From a virus, in the IMG/VR virus record IMGVR_UViG_3300036846_000743, positions 162,074 through 226,073 of that record: a stretch of 64,000 nt of DNA; one strand, given 5' to 3'. Position numbers and translations under genes: made by a program. The first letter of the stretch is position 1. Each line of letters begins with the position of its first letter. This document shows, piece by piece, positions 7,920 through 16,508 of the stretch. A model generated the notes under the pieces. That model saw only the letters and a program-made list of their open reading frames with translations, had not been told where the DNA came from and made no database searches.

Positions 7920-8953
7920 CGCGTCTTCCACACCTCCCGCGGAACAGCGTCTAACCATGCGGCCTCGAAGTCAAGCCGCCGCTGTTCCAGACCGATCGAG
8001 CAGCCTGCGGATATCCGCGACAATTCGGCCGGTTCGGTGAGGAGCATGAGCGCGTCGATCAGGCTCTGTCGATCTGCCGGCATGAGCAGTGTCAGCTCAT
8101 CGGGGACGAAACTGGCAGCCGAGCAGGGAACCAGTATCGAATTCCTGGGGTTTGCCAGCTCATCGAGCGTCTGGGTGTCGAACCCCACGATGGGCGTTCC
8201 CATGTGGAGCGAGAACAAGGCCCACATGCCGAAGTTGTAGATGGTCGACGAGAGCAGAGTTACCGAGTGCTCGCCACAGCGCAGAAGCTGTTGCTGATAG
8301 TTCACCGGCCGATCGAGAGTCAGCCGGGGCTCGATCTTCGCCAGGTTTTCGAGCCGCTTGACCAGGACACCGCGGCGACCATCCATCGAAACTGTAACCT
8401 GAACAGACTGATCATATTCGAACAACGCCTCGACGACATCGATGACCGAGCCGTCACCGCTATCTTCCGGTCGGTCGACCGGGGGCACGTAAACCTTGAG
8501 TGATCCATCGGGTTGCCGGTTCGTGACCGGCAGCATCGGGCTCCACGGACATAAGGTCGCATTGCGCAAGCCGCGATCCTTGAGTATATGGACCCAGTGC
8601 TGACTGGGAGCCATGACCCGCCAGAACTGCCGACCAGCTTCACCGATCGCGCGCAGATCATCCCAGTCAGGTACCAGGATAGCGCGCTTGCCAGCCTTGG
8701 CCACCCAGGTCGGCTGAGCTGGCTGCGGGCAAAATGTCCAGATCACGATATCGAGCGTGGCCGCCCAGTCAGTAAACCGGATCTGCGAATCATGCCGGAC
8801 CCGTTTGTCCCAGAAACTGCTCACCAGTGGCTTCCTGGGCGTCGGCGTCAGGATGGTCACATCATGCTGCCACTGGCTCATCAGATCGGCGATCTGGATG
8901 GCCGCGTAGGTTGAGATCCGACGTTGCCATCGGGTATAGATGCCGACGTTCAT
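7916..8953 (-). CDS. GT-B fold glycosyltransferase (GT4-like)
   Basis: 345 residues. The N-terminus MNVGIYTRWQRRISTYAAIQ and the C-terminal half fit a GT-B enzyme: HSVTLLSSTIYNFGMWALFS then HMGTPIVGFDTQTLDELANP, the region that normally contacts the nucleotide-sugar donor (E-x7-E-like region in GT4). The start ATG lies 13 bases after the sulfotransferase stop codon, with GGGGTGG as SD. First glycosyltransferase of the coupled cassette. Donor and acceptor cannot be read from sequence. Confidence 0.65.
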   Translation of the reverse strand: MNVGIYTRWQRRISTYAAIQIADLMSQWQHDVTILTPTPRKPLVSSFWDKRVRHDSQIRFTDWAATLDIVIWTFCPQPAQPTWVAKAGKRAILVPDWDDLRAIGEAGRQFWRVMAPSQHWVHILKDRGLRNATLCPWSPMLPVTNRQPDGSLKVYVPPVDRPEDSGDGSVIDVVEALFEYDQSVQVTVSMDGRRGVLVKRLENLAKIEPRLTLDRPVNYQQQLLRCGEHSVTLLSSTIYNFGMWALFSLHMGTPIVGFDTQTLDELANPRNSILVPCSAASFVPDELTLLMPADRQSLIDALMLLTEPAELSRISAGCSIGLEQRRLDFEAAWLDAVPREVWKTR

Positions 8954-8966
8954 TCACCACCCCGGC

Positions 8967-9854
8967 TCAACCAGCCTTCGGCCGGACTTGCTGCGACCGG
9001 TGCGGCATATCCTTTCCGCGATCATAAAGGACCCAATCCAGGTCTTCCGGAAGCGACGCCGCGATGGCGTCTGCCACACCCGGTTCGAGTAGCTCGCGCC
9101 ACTCGTCAACAGTTGAATGGTCTAGTCCCACCGGCCGCGCCTTGCGCTGCTCTTCGACCCAGTGCGGATAAGTGAACATGGTCTTCCCGTCCTGCGCGTA
9201 GCTGTTCGCCGGGCTCGTCATGGCCGGGTCGTAGTCGATCCCGATGAACTCAGCGATCCGTGACATCTGCTGCTCGGGAAAGAGCACCACATCCTCGAAT
9301 CGCACCAGCAGGACCGGCCTGTCAGCATCCAGCGCAGCCACGGCATCACTGGTCATGTGTGCGTAACGGTGCGCGGCGCTGACGGGGTTTTCCTTGTACC
9401 AGGGTCGCTTGCACCACGAGCAGTAAACTGCTCGCGGATCTCTGACCATGACGAGCGTCGGTATGTCCGGCATTTTGGAAAAGACGTGGCTGATCAGGTA
9501 GCCGATGTAGAAAACGCTCCTGTCGACCAGGATATCCCGATCATGGATCCCGTAGTGCGCAACTATATGGTCGAAGACTTCCGCGTACATGCTTTGCCAG
9601 CTACCAGTGGCCCTGATGGTCTTGTCGGCAATCTTCTCCAGTTCGGCTTCAGTTATGACTCGGCCGAGCGGTGGCAGGGGCCCTTCCCCCGATATTGGCG
9701 CAAATGGATCTACGTATGGAGGTTTGGTGTTAATGTTTAGAATCCCCACCTCAGTCTCCGCGAGGATCCGGGGATGAGCCCGCAGCAGGTCCAGCATCAA
9801 GGTGGTGCCGCTGTTCGTGACCCCGCAAAGAGCCAAGACCTTTGTAAGTAGCAT
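8967..9854 (-). CDS. PAPS-dependent sulfotransferase family protein
   Basis: 295 residues, ATG with CGGAGACG. The N-terminal GVTNSGTTLM (residues 11-20) is the 5'-phosphosulfate loop of PAPS sulfotransferases, and MVRDPRAVYCSW (about 136-147) is the 3'-phosphate-binding motif (RDPR-x-x-x-S). Such enzymes move sulfate from PAPS to a sugar, peptide or lipid hydroxyl. It lies directly upstream of four glycosyltransferases, so sulfation of a sugar made by them is a reasonable inference. Sulfotransferases are uncommon in phage genomes. Confidence 0.8.
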   Translation of the reverse strand: MLLTKVLALCGVTNSGTTLMLDLLRAHPRILAETEVGILNINTKPPYVDPFAPISGEGPLPPLGRVITEAELEKIADKTIRATGSWQSMYAEVFDHIVAHYGIHDRDILVDRSVFYIGYLISHVFSKMPDIPTLVMVRDPRAVYCSWCKRPWYKENPVSAAHRYAHMTSDAVAALDADRPVLLVRFEDVVLFPEQQMSRIAEFIGIDYDPAMTSPANSYAQDGKTMFTYPHWVEEQRKARPVGLDHSTVDEWRELLEPGVADAIAASLPEDLDWVLYDRGKDMPHRSQQVRPKAG

Positions 9855-9878
9855 TGGTCGTCTCCGTTCGCTGGCAGC

Positions 9879-11852
9879 TCAGACATCCACTATCCGCACC
9901 CGCCGAGGTCGCTTCAGCATCAGCCCCGTCGGCACCGGCAGCGGTGCCGCCGCGCCTTGCTTGCCATACTGCTGGGCTAGTACCTGCTGTCCTCCCTGCA
10001 TCTGGGCCTCCTGCTTCTGGTCGTCCATCCGCGACTTGACGAGCGCGTGCAACGTAGGATCAGTCTTCTTGAGGGAGATCAGCTCGCTCTGTCGCTGACT
10101 GTCGGGCAGGCTCTGAAGCTGGCCCGCGATCTCCTCGGCCTTGGCCATCAGTTCCTGGGGTGTAACCGGCGTATTGGCACCACCACCTGCTGCGCCAGCG
10201 GCCCCTCCACCGCCTGGAGGCGCGCCACCCGGAGGAGCGCCGCCACCGCCGCCAGCGTCCGGAGGTGCACCTCCTGCTGGAGCACCTCCCGGCGGCGCTC
10301 CACCCGCAGCAGCGCCTTGGACCGCCTGTTGCATCTGTGCTTCATCGGCCATCTCCTCCTGCATCTTCTGGGTCTCGTCGGCAACGAACTTCTCTTCCTC
10401 CAGCATCTGCTTCTGCTCATCCTCGAAGTCCATGCCGACCGAGCGAAGCCCGGTGGTTTGCGAGATCTGCTTGCCCATCATGAGCTGGAGCTTGGCCGCC
10501 TGACGGTTCATGTCGTCGGCGTGAGTGACCTTCATGAGCCGCGCGGTGACTGGCTCCCAGTTCAAAGCCTTGGCGAGCGATTCGACCAGCCAGCCCAGGA
10601 AGCCATTCATGTTGTGCGTGAGCGGTGCCCAGTAGCTCTCGAAGAGCCGCAGGGCCGGCGGAGCCGCCGACATGGTCAAGGTCCCCTTGTACATGTCGGC
10701 CGGGATACCAGCTGCGTTCAACAGGTGATCAATGCCCTGGTCAAGCAGGTCCTTGGGTGCCAGCTGGTTGGCATCGCCACCCATGGCCTTGTATTCCAGT
10801 GGGAACGGGATCACGTTCCAGCGGGCTGGATCTTTGCGGCGCGCCGCCAGCATGCGGTTCACCCGCGAGACGAACGTACCCATGTTGGCACCGAGCACGG
10901 GATCCTGGGCCGCCGGATCGGCAGCCCCGCCCTTGGACGCCGGCATGATCACCCGGAATGGGATCACGTAGTCCAGGGCGATGGCTTCGTTGTATCTGTG
11001 CAGGACCTGGACGTACCAAGCCTGGCCGAAGTTCGACAGGACTTTCGAGATGCCCCAGCCCTTGTTGCGGACACCGGCTAGAGCATCGTCTTTCATGTGA
11101 TAGATGATGCCGGGGTCGAACTGGAGCATCTTGTTGTTCTTGACCGCCTGGATCACTTCCCAGTTGGCACGCTCGAGATGGAACAGCTTGCCGCGGCGAA
11201 TGTCCTGCCGGTAGTCCTCGGGGATCTTCCAGATGTAGGACGTATCGTCGGTCAACGTGTCATAGAGGATCTCCATGTAGTGGGGGTCCCACCGCTTGAC
11301 ATGAACGTCCGCTTCCTCGCCAGAGCGACGATCGATGTGATGCCAGGCGCCGTTGTAATTGCACTCCGAGTTGGGACACTTGGCATGGAAGTCGAAGTCC
11401 TGCCACTGAAAGTGGAAGTCAGGTGTGCTGTAAACTTTTCGTAAGGGCCACTCGGTATAGCAGCGAGGGCAGCTCAGATAGCGCCGGAACGGTATAACTA
11501 CAGATGTGAATGAGTTTCCGTAGCATGCATAGTCCGTGGCCACGTAGTTCAGGACGCTCTTGTAGTCGATCGTCTCGTCAAGGAACTCCTTGAATTTATC
11601 TTTCTCCTCGCGGCTGGCATCCTGGGAGCTGACTTCGATATCGGTGATGAAGTAAGAGACGATGCGCCTCATGGCCTCCCGGTACACGCCCATCTTGCTA
11701 AAGATGAACTCGCACCAGTACATTATATCTCTGGGATGCTCAGGCATCACAGTTGAAGCCATGTCGCAAAATGGATCTGGGAAATTCTCGCTGCCTCGCA
11801 TCGTGAAGTTCCCCGATGCGAAGAGCTTGTTGTCGCTGACGGTAAGACTCAT
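9879..11852 (-). CDS. Portal protein with zinc-ribbon insertion and RVRIVDV tail
   Basis: 657 residues from ATG 11852 (MSLTVSDNK), which has AAGGACG at the right spacing; a TTG seven codons upstream lacks it. Residues about 30-480 follow the portal fold of dsDNA phages, which form the dodecameric DNA gate at one capsid vertex. A probable zinc ribbon (C128, C131, C159, C164) is inserted in the N-terminal half. Residues about 490-560 are a Gly/Pro/Ala linker, then a helical part and the terminal KRPRRVRIVDV, the shared tail type. No terminase or capsid gene is in the window. Confidence 0.75.
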   Translation of the reverse strand: MSLTVSDNKLFASGNFTMRGSENFPDPFCDMASTVMPEHPRDIMYWCEFIFSKMGVYREAMRRIVSYFITDIEVSSQDASREEKDKFKEFLDETIDYKSVLNYVATDYACYGNSFTSVVIPFRRYLSCPRCYTEWPLRKVYSTPDFHFQWQDFDFHAKCPNSECNYNGAWHHIDRRSGEEADVHVKRWDPHYMEILYDTLTDDTSYIWKIPEDYRQDIRRGKLFHLERANWEVIQAVKNNKMLQFDPGIIYHMKDDALAGVRNKGWGISKVLSNFGQAWYVQVLHRYNEAIALDYVIPFRVIMPASKGGAADPAAQDPVLGANMGTFVSRVNRMLAARRKDPARWNVIPFPLEYKAMGGDANQLAPKDLLDQGIDHLLNAAGIPADMYKGTLTMSAAPPALRLFESYWAPLTHNMNGFLGWLVESLAKALNWEPVTARLMKVTHADDMNRQAAKLQLMMGKQISQTTGLRSVGMDFEDEQKQMLEEEKFVADETQKMQEEMADEAQMQQAVQGAAAGGAPPGGAPAGGAPPDAGGGGGAPPGGAPPGGGGAAGAAGGGANTPVTPQELMAKAEEIAGQLQSLPDSQRQSELISLKKTDPTLHALVKSRMDDQKQEAQMQGGQQVLAQQYGKQGAAAPLPVPTGLMLKRPRRVRIVDV

Positions 11853-11883
11853 CGTGTCGTCCTTGACGGCCAAGGTGCATCAA

Positions 11884-11894
11884 TACGCTGCGTA
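11884..11894. promoter_or_regulatory. Palindromic site TACGCTGCGTA (copy b)
   Basis: The palindrome sits in the 51-base gap between the small gene at 11904-12083 and the portal ATG at 11852. Read on the minus strand, the 17-bp block CGGCGTTACGCAGCGTA is identical to the copy at 57255-57283. It lies about 31 bases before the portal start codon. Confidence 0.45.
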
Positions 11895-11903
11895 ACGCCG
11901 AAC

Positions 11904-12083
11904 TCACCCTGTCTTCAGCTTATCCTTGACCATGTCGGAGTCTCGCTTGTGCTGATCTTGCTGATCCAGCTCTTCCACAGTCTTCCTGGGCTGAACCGCA
12001 GCCTCCTTGGGGCTCAGTGACTTGGGATTGCTAAGATCAGGCGTGATGTCAGGACCAATCACGCCGCGTTTTTCCATGCTCAT
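11904..12083 (-). CDS. Small charged protein (59 residues)
   Basis: 59 residues. The ATG at 12083 overlaps the stop of the upstream gene as ATGA (a second ATG is two codons in). The sequence is strongly charged, with VEELDQQDQHKRDSDMVKDK near the C-terminus and no hydrophobic core, so it is probably disordered or a short helix. The tight coupling to the genes before it and its place directly ahead of the portal support it being real. Function unknown. Confidence 0.55.
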   Translation of the reverse strand: MSMEKRGVIGPDITPDLSNPKSLSPKEAAVQPRKTVEELDQQDQHKRDSDMVKDKLKTG

Positions 12084-13042
12084 GACTCGCCTCCCTGTGA
12101 TACGCGTTCCTCGATCAGCAAACTGACGTAGGTTCGACCCGTATCCGGGTCCGTGAATGATTGATCAGGCCAGACCAGCTTGTAGTCCATCGGGTCGCCT
12201 TCGACTCGAGCGGCAAACGGTCCATCGATCTGGGGGAGATACTTGTTGCCGCCCTGGTATCGCTCATCGTAAACCAGGACGAATTGCTGGTTGCTGATGA
12301 TGACCCGGTGATAGTAGGCTTCATGCAGCCCGAAGCCAGGCACGCCAAAGGTCACTTTCTTGGTCGGCGGGCTGACCGGCATGGATGCCGCTGCGACTTC
12401 GACAGGCTGCGCGCGGGACTTCTGAAAAGCACCAAGCAAACCGCCTTGCGGTTCGCCGGACTTTGTTTGAGGCTGGGTCTGGACGACCGTGTTATTGAAG
12501 CTCGCGGCCTTGATGGTTCGTGGGCCAGTTTCTGGCGGGGCCGACGGGATTGACCCCTGAACATCATTCTGGGGAACCGTGATGACCTGCTTGGGCTCGG
12601 GCGATTGTGGCGGTGCTGGAGCATCCTGGGATCGCTGGGAAGCGCCGATCAGATGGAAGGCAGCCGCACCCTGGAGCCGTACCTGCTCGATTGCGGGAAG
12701 CTGACTGCCGTGTTTTTCTGCGTATTCCCTACCCAAGGTCGCGGCCTCCTCAGCAATGTCCTGAGTAACCCGATCCAGGTCCACGACGACCGACTGGCCT
12801 TCGATATGGGGGTCGATGTGAATGCGCCTGTGCGGCGGCTTGTGCGGGTCGTAAGCCCTTGATCCACCAAGTGGTTTGGCATGCGGAACCACTACCCCGC
12901 GCAGTTGTTTCCCGCCGACCGACGACGGCATGTACCTGGCCAAGCTGGTGCCGTCGTCGAAGCCGACTTGTTCGGGCCGCTGGTATTCCGCGGATGCTTG
13001 CCGGTCCGTCTGATCGATGAACGGATGCAGCGAGATGCCCAT
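12080..13042 (-). CDS. Hypothetical protein with Pro-rich middle
   Basis: 320 residues from ATG 13042, with AAGGCGG in front. The N-terminal third contains RRIHIDPHIEGQSVVVDLDR and a helix (QDIAEEAATLGREYAEKHG). A Pro/Gln/Ser-rich middle (about 140-215) leads to a C-terminal beta-rich domain (GLHEAYYHRVIISNQQFVLV, then VYDERYQGGNKYLP). The two-domain layout with a flexible linker is similar to other genes near the portal. No known family recognised. Confidence 0.65.
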   Translation of the reverse strand: MGISLHPFIDQTDRQASAEYQRPEQVGFDDGTSLARYMPSSVGGKQLRGVVVPHAKPLGGSRAYDPHKPPHRRIHIDPHIEGQSVVVDLDRVTQDIAEEAATLGREYAEKHGSQLPAIEQVRLQGAAAFHLIGASQRSQDAPAPPQSPEPKQVITVPQNDVQGSIPSAPPETGPRTIKAASFNNTVVQTQPQTKSGEPQGGLLGAFQKSRAQPVEVAAASMPVSPPTKKVTFGVPGFGLHEAYYHRVIISNQQFVLVYDERYQGGNKYLPQIDGPFAARVEGDPMDYKLVWPDQSFTDPDTGRTYVSLLIEERVSQGGES

Positions 13043-13053
13043 AATGCCGCCTT

Positions 13054-13614
13054 TCAATTGACTTTGGATCCTTTGCGCAGGTTATCGTCGCGCCACAGCG
13101 GTTGCAAGTTAGTCAGGGCCCAACAAGCCACAAAGTCAGGATCATCAACTGTTCTATACTTGAACTTCGCTTGAGGAATGACATGGTCAATATGCCATTC
13201 ACCATAATTATCCCAAGTCATGCCTGGGAGGAATCTCGACTCCAAATGGGTCTTGAGTTCCTGAACCGTATAGCCGACGAGCCCAAAGCAGCGGCCGCGG
13301 CGCAACCCTCGTTTGATGGTGTGGCTGATCGTCGTTGCAATACCAGTCCGGATCCGCCAATTGATGCTGCGTCTCTGCCACGCCCTCGTGTTCGCCAGAA
13401 CTTTAGCCGTGTTCTTGCGATAATATCCCCTCACAGACTTTCTGACAGAGCTGCGATAACGCTCGAGATTCGCTGGATTCGCCAACCATTGACCTTGGTA
13501 GTTTTTCTTGCATTCCTTGCAATAGGTATCCAGACCATCCTTTCGCCGCAACAACTTGTGAAAGTCGGCAACTGGTTTCGTGCGCTTGCATCGATAACAC
13601 GACTTCACAAGCAC
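13054..13614 (-). CDS. HNH endonuclease
   Basis: About 186 residues. GTG codons at 13620, 13614 and 13608 are possible starts; AAGGAGG fits 13614 best. Two CxxC pairs near the N-terminus (CYRCKRTKP, YCKECKKN) probably bind zinc. The HNH core is EWHIDHVIPQAKF followed by LTNLQPLWRDDNLRKG, with the catalytic His in the first and the Asn-Leu-Gln-Pro segment typical of the family. It stands alone behind a terminator (13653-13708), as expected for a homing endonuclease inserted between genes. Confidence 0.85.
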   Translation of the reverse strand: MLVKSCYRCKRTKPVADFHKLLRRKDGLDTYCKECKKNYQGQWLANPANLERYRSSVRKSVRGYYRKNTAKVLANTRAWQRRSINWRIRTGIATTISHTIKRGLRRGRCFGLVGYTVQELKTHLESRFLPGMTWDNYGEWHIDHVIPQAKFKYRTVDDPDFVACWALTNLQPLWRDDNLRKGSKVN

Positions 13615-13652
13615 CTTCACCTCCTTGGGACCTACTCTAGCATCGAATAGCT

Positions 13653-13708
13653 AAAAAAAAGAGGCCGGCTGCCGCTTGACCCCTGATGGGACCAAACAAC
13701 AGCCGACC
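13653..13708 (-). terminator. Rho-independent terminator
   Basis: On the minus strand, GGTCGGCTG (13708-13700) can pair with CAGCCGGCC (13671-13663) as nine base pairs with one G-T, and is followed by TCTTTTTTTT. The loop is long (28 bases). It lies between the stop of the gene at 13800-14360 and the HNH gene, so it would end the upstream transcript. Confidence 0.7.
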
Positions 13709-13799
13709 CGTCCCCACGTCACCACCACGCGACGCGTACCTGGTTAATTCTTGCACCCAAGCGATCTTCACCGCCCGAAGACGACCAGAGCGTCGACGA

Positions 13800-14360
13800 T
13801 CAGTTGAGTTCAGCCTCAGCCTTGGCCTTGGCTCGTGCAGCTGCCGCCTGGTTAGCCGCCTGGTCAGCAGCCTTCTCTTTGGCATCCCTCTTGGCCTTGG
13901 CATCCTTGATGAACTTCTTGGCCTTCTTGGCCATCTCTGCCGCTTCAGCTTTGGCTTGGGCTTGAACCTTGTGCTTGTGCTCCGTGACAGCCATGGTCCT
14001 CGCGGTGAGATCTCTGAGCATCGAAGTAGCTGCCTGCGTAACCTGCATGTCACCGTCCGCTGCAAGTACCAGGTCGGCGACCAGCGAGACCAGCATGGCC
14101 GCGCCTGGCTGACTATTCTCGCAGAACCGCCAAGACATCTTCTGGAGTTCGATCATATCGGTTGCGACCTGCGCGCCGAATCGCTTGGTCAGTTCGCTGC
14201 GCATGGACTCCCACCGCTGTATCATCCCCTGATGGTACTGATCATGATCCTGCCAGATCTTGGCGTCGCTCATGGGCGGAAACCCGAAATGCGAACCAAT
14301 TAACTCGAGAATGATCATCAGCCCCGGTGGGATATCATCGTCGTTCTTGCGCGTTTTCAA
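13800..14360 (-). CDS. Hypothetical protein with Ala/Lys coiled-coil tail
   Basis: 186 residues from a TTG at 14360 that has AAGGAGG six bases upstream, a strong site that decides the start over other in-frame codons. The protein begins MKTRKNDDDIPPGLMIILEL. The middle is helical with hydrophobic segments (AAMLVSLVADLVLAADGD). The last 60 residues are Ala, Lys and Glu with heptad character and are likely a long coiled coil or single alpha helix. Followed by a terminator. No family recognised. Confidence 0.65.
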   Translation of the reverse strand: MKTRKNDDDIPPGLMIILELIGSHFGFPPMSDAKIWQDHDQYHQGMIQRWESMRSELTKRFGAQVATDMIELQKMSWRFCENSQPGAAMLVSLVADLVLAADGDMQVTQAATSMLRDLTARTMAVTEHKHKVQAQAKAEAAEMAKKAKKFIKDAKAKRDAKEKAADQAANQAAAARAKAKAEAELN

Positions 14361-14413
14361 GGCATACCTCCTTCGTAGGGAACGAGAACAGGACATGGCA
14401 GAGCCACAGCGGC

Positions 14414-14797
14414 TCACCGCTTGTCGGCCTGGAAGCCGTAGTAGAGCCTGGGTCGATGGGTAAAGTAAAGTGACCCCAGCTGATTGTCCACCAGACGACG
14501 AACCACGAGCATCGGGGCCGCGAAGCCGACCGGCTCGAAGTGTTCGGAGAGTTCCTTGGTGTTGAAGACGTTGTCCTTGCCGTGCTGAGCTTCGAGTTGT
14601 GCGCGGAGCAATTCCTCGGCCATGTCGTCGCGCGCTCTGAGAAGCTCCTGGGCTTCTTCGTCGGTCACCTCGGTCGTCCCGGCCGCCTCTGCGGCCTGGA
14701 TGATCATTGCGCCGGCCGTGGCCAGCGCATCATGCGCTGGCTGGTTGACCTCCGGCAACAGCTCTCGCCTTCTCGCTTCAGTCGGATCGGTGCTCAT
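14414..14797 (-). CDS. Hypothetical protein
   Basis: 127 residues, ATG overlapping the upstream stop (ATGA) and preceded by AAGGAG. The N-terminal 65 residues are helical and acidic (VTDEEAQELLRARDDMAEEL), and the C-terminal 50 contain PMLVVRRLVDNQLGSLYFTH, a small beta-rich segment. No recognised family. Confidence 0.6.
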   Translation of the reverse strand: MSTDPTEARRRELLPEVNQPAHDALATAGAMIIQAAEAAGTTEVTDEEAQELLRARDDMAEELLRAQLEAQHGKDNVFNTKELSEHFEPVGFAAPMLVVRRLVDNQLGSLYFTHRPRLYYGFQADKR

Positions 14798-15099
14798 GGA
14801 AGATGCTCCTTGGCAGTTAAAGTACGTTCGATCATCTCGTCCTTGAGCCGATGCCTGGCCACTGTGAACCAGAGAATCTTGTACTCATGATTGGTCAGGA
14901 GATGGTCCATCTCCCCCGGAGTGGTGACCCAGAGAGCACGCGTATGCGCCTCGTTCCGCGGTCCGGGATTCCGGATCACCGCAATCAAGGCGAACCGCTC
15001 GCTCTCGGGCCACTCCGGAGCACGATGAACCTTCCCGATCATCACGCTGCGAGCCCAGTCAGCCGGCTCAACTGATAACTGAAGCAGATGCACGGCCAT
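14794..15099 (-). CDS. Hypothetical protein
   Basis: 101 residues, ATG after GGGAG. It overlaps the 3' end of the upstream gene by 32 bases. The pattern ERFALIAVIRNPGPRNEAHT and EYKILWFTVARHRL suggests an alternating strand-helix fold. Function not recognised. Confidence 0.55.
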   Translation of the reverse strand: MAVHLLQLSVEPADWARSVMIGKVHRAPEWPESERFALIAVIRNPGPRNEAHTRALWVTTPGEMDHLLTNHEYKILWFTVARHRLKDEMIERTLTAKEHLP

Positions 15100-16348
15100 G
15101 ATCGAAACTCCCTGTTGGCCGCCCCATAGCCGGCACTACCCGGCTGGCCCAGATCCGCTTGGTGGAATACAGATCCACATGACCGCCAGGGAACTGCCAG
15201 GTCAATGCGTCAGGCCGCGGCGGGATGTTATAACGCACCACGCGCACACCAGTCGCATGCGACAGGGTCATGGGCAAGTGCGGATCATCGAGGGCCGCCT
15301 TGATGTCCGCGTCCGTGGCCATCTCGCTGTTGCGGCCCAGCTCCTGCCTCATCATTCCGACCAGCACCTCGATGATCGTGTCATTGGCTTCGAGAGCATC
15401 GAGAAGCTGTCGATCCAAGTTCGCGATATCGGGAGCCGCCATGAACTGCGGATAGCTCAGATCGGCTGGGAAGAAGCTGTTCGCTCTCAGCACCGTGAAG
15501 GCCGGGTTGCGAAATGGCCTCCCGAGTACAGTTGCCATGTTGGCGTAGACTCGATGCGGTCGCTGAGCGCCAGGGTTCCACCGGCCATCGCCAAAATACC
15601 ACAGTCCCTTCCATTGCCCTGATGAGCCGGCCTCATCAGGACGAGTACTGCCGTCAACGGGATGCACAGGGTAGTCGCCCTGGCGCGCAAAGTAGCGTTG
15701 CGGCAGCAAAATACAACCATTCTCCTCGAAGCTGTGAGCCCAGAAGAAGTCCTCCAGTTCCTGATCGGTGATGTCGTCGATTGCCTTACCAAGAGCAGAC
15801 GATGCCTCACGCTTGATCACGGCTCCTCGCTCGAAGACGGGTCTTTGAAGAAACGCACAGTAGAATTCCGGCAGGGTAGGCTGATGGGGGATTGGTTCAT
15901 CAGCCTCGACGACCCTGTTGGCCTCTCGGGCCAGCATGACCGCCAGGTGAGCCGCAGTCTTGTTCTGGTCGGGGTCAAGATGGTGGCGACACGCGCCCCA
16001 TGTGCTGCGAGGCAGCGCGCAGTCAAAAACTGCTGGGCTGCACTCCTCGTTCTGCTTCGCGTCCACGTAGACTCGGCCACTATGGACATCAAAGGCGAAC
16101 TTCAGCGTGAGTAGAATGACCGACCGCTGCGGGGTTTTGGCATCTGGCCGCATTGTACGCTGCCAGCGCATGACGAACATCGTCGGGCCGGATAAAGGAG
16201 TAAGTCCGTGCTCGGCGAACGAGTCGCTCCGGCGGCTCGGTGGCCGGAACCCGATCGCGATGAGCCCGGAAAGTGTGGTCCAGCGGACCTCGTCAACAGA
16301 CGTAAGCTCAGGAAAAGCGCTAGACTTGAGACGTCTGGGATTGAACAA
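15068..16348 (-). CDS. Large hypothetical protein
   Basis: 426 residues from a TTG at 16348 that follows CAGGAGG. The N-terminal part contains VILLTLKFAFDVHSGRVYVD, an antiparallel strand pair. The middle is rich in aromatic residues (GSSGQWKGLWYFGDGRWN) and the C-terminal part includes NLDRQLLDALEANDTIIEVL and RPDALTWQFPGGHVD. I do not recognise a family. It is the longest unknown gene in the region and starts a run of genes without clear function. Confidence 0.6.
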   Translation of the reverse strand: MFNPRRLKSSAFPELTSVDEVRWTTLSGLIAIGFRPPSRRSDSFAEHGLTPLSGPTMFVMRWQRTMRPDAKTPQRSVILLTLKFAFDVHSGRVYVDAKQNEECSPAVFDCALPRSTWGACRHHLDPDQNKTAAHLAVMLAREANRVVEADEPIPHQPTLPEFYCAFLQRPVFERGAVIKREASSALGKAIDDITDQELEDFFWAHSFEENGCILLPQRYFARQGDYPVHPVDGSTRPDEAGSSGQWKGLWYFGDGRWNPGAQRPHRVYANMATVLGRPFRNPAFTVLRANSFFPADLSYPQFMAAPDIANLDRQLLDALEANDTIIEVLVGMMRQELGRNSEMATDADIKAALDDPHLPMTLSHATGVRVVRYNIPPRPDALTWQFPGGHVDLYSTKRIWASRVVPAMGRPTGSFDHGRASASVIS

Positions 16349-16508
16349 GATAAGATCCTCCTGACTGACATCCCCTCATTAGTCTCGTACCGAAATGTAG
16401 GGTCAGTGCATGGCGGATCACCTCCTTCCTTGGCAAGGGCGCAGAATCTCCGGGCACACCGCCGGATAGCGCTGCTCATTAGTAGATGACAGGTTTTGCT
16501 ACGAATCT

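Noticed and set aside
16349-16508. Small frames in the gap upstream of the gene at 15068
   Set aside because: A GTG frame of about 35 codons exists but has no recognisable feature, and the downstream TTG with GGAGG is a better explanation.
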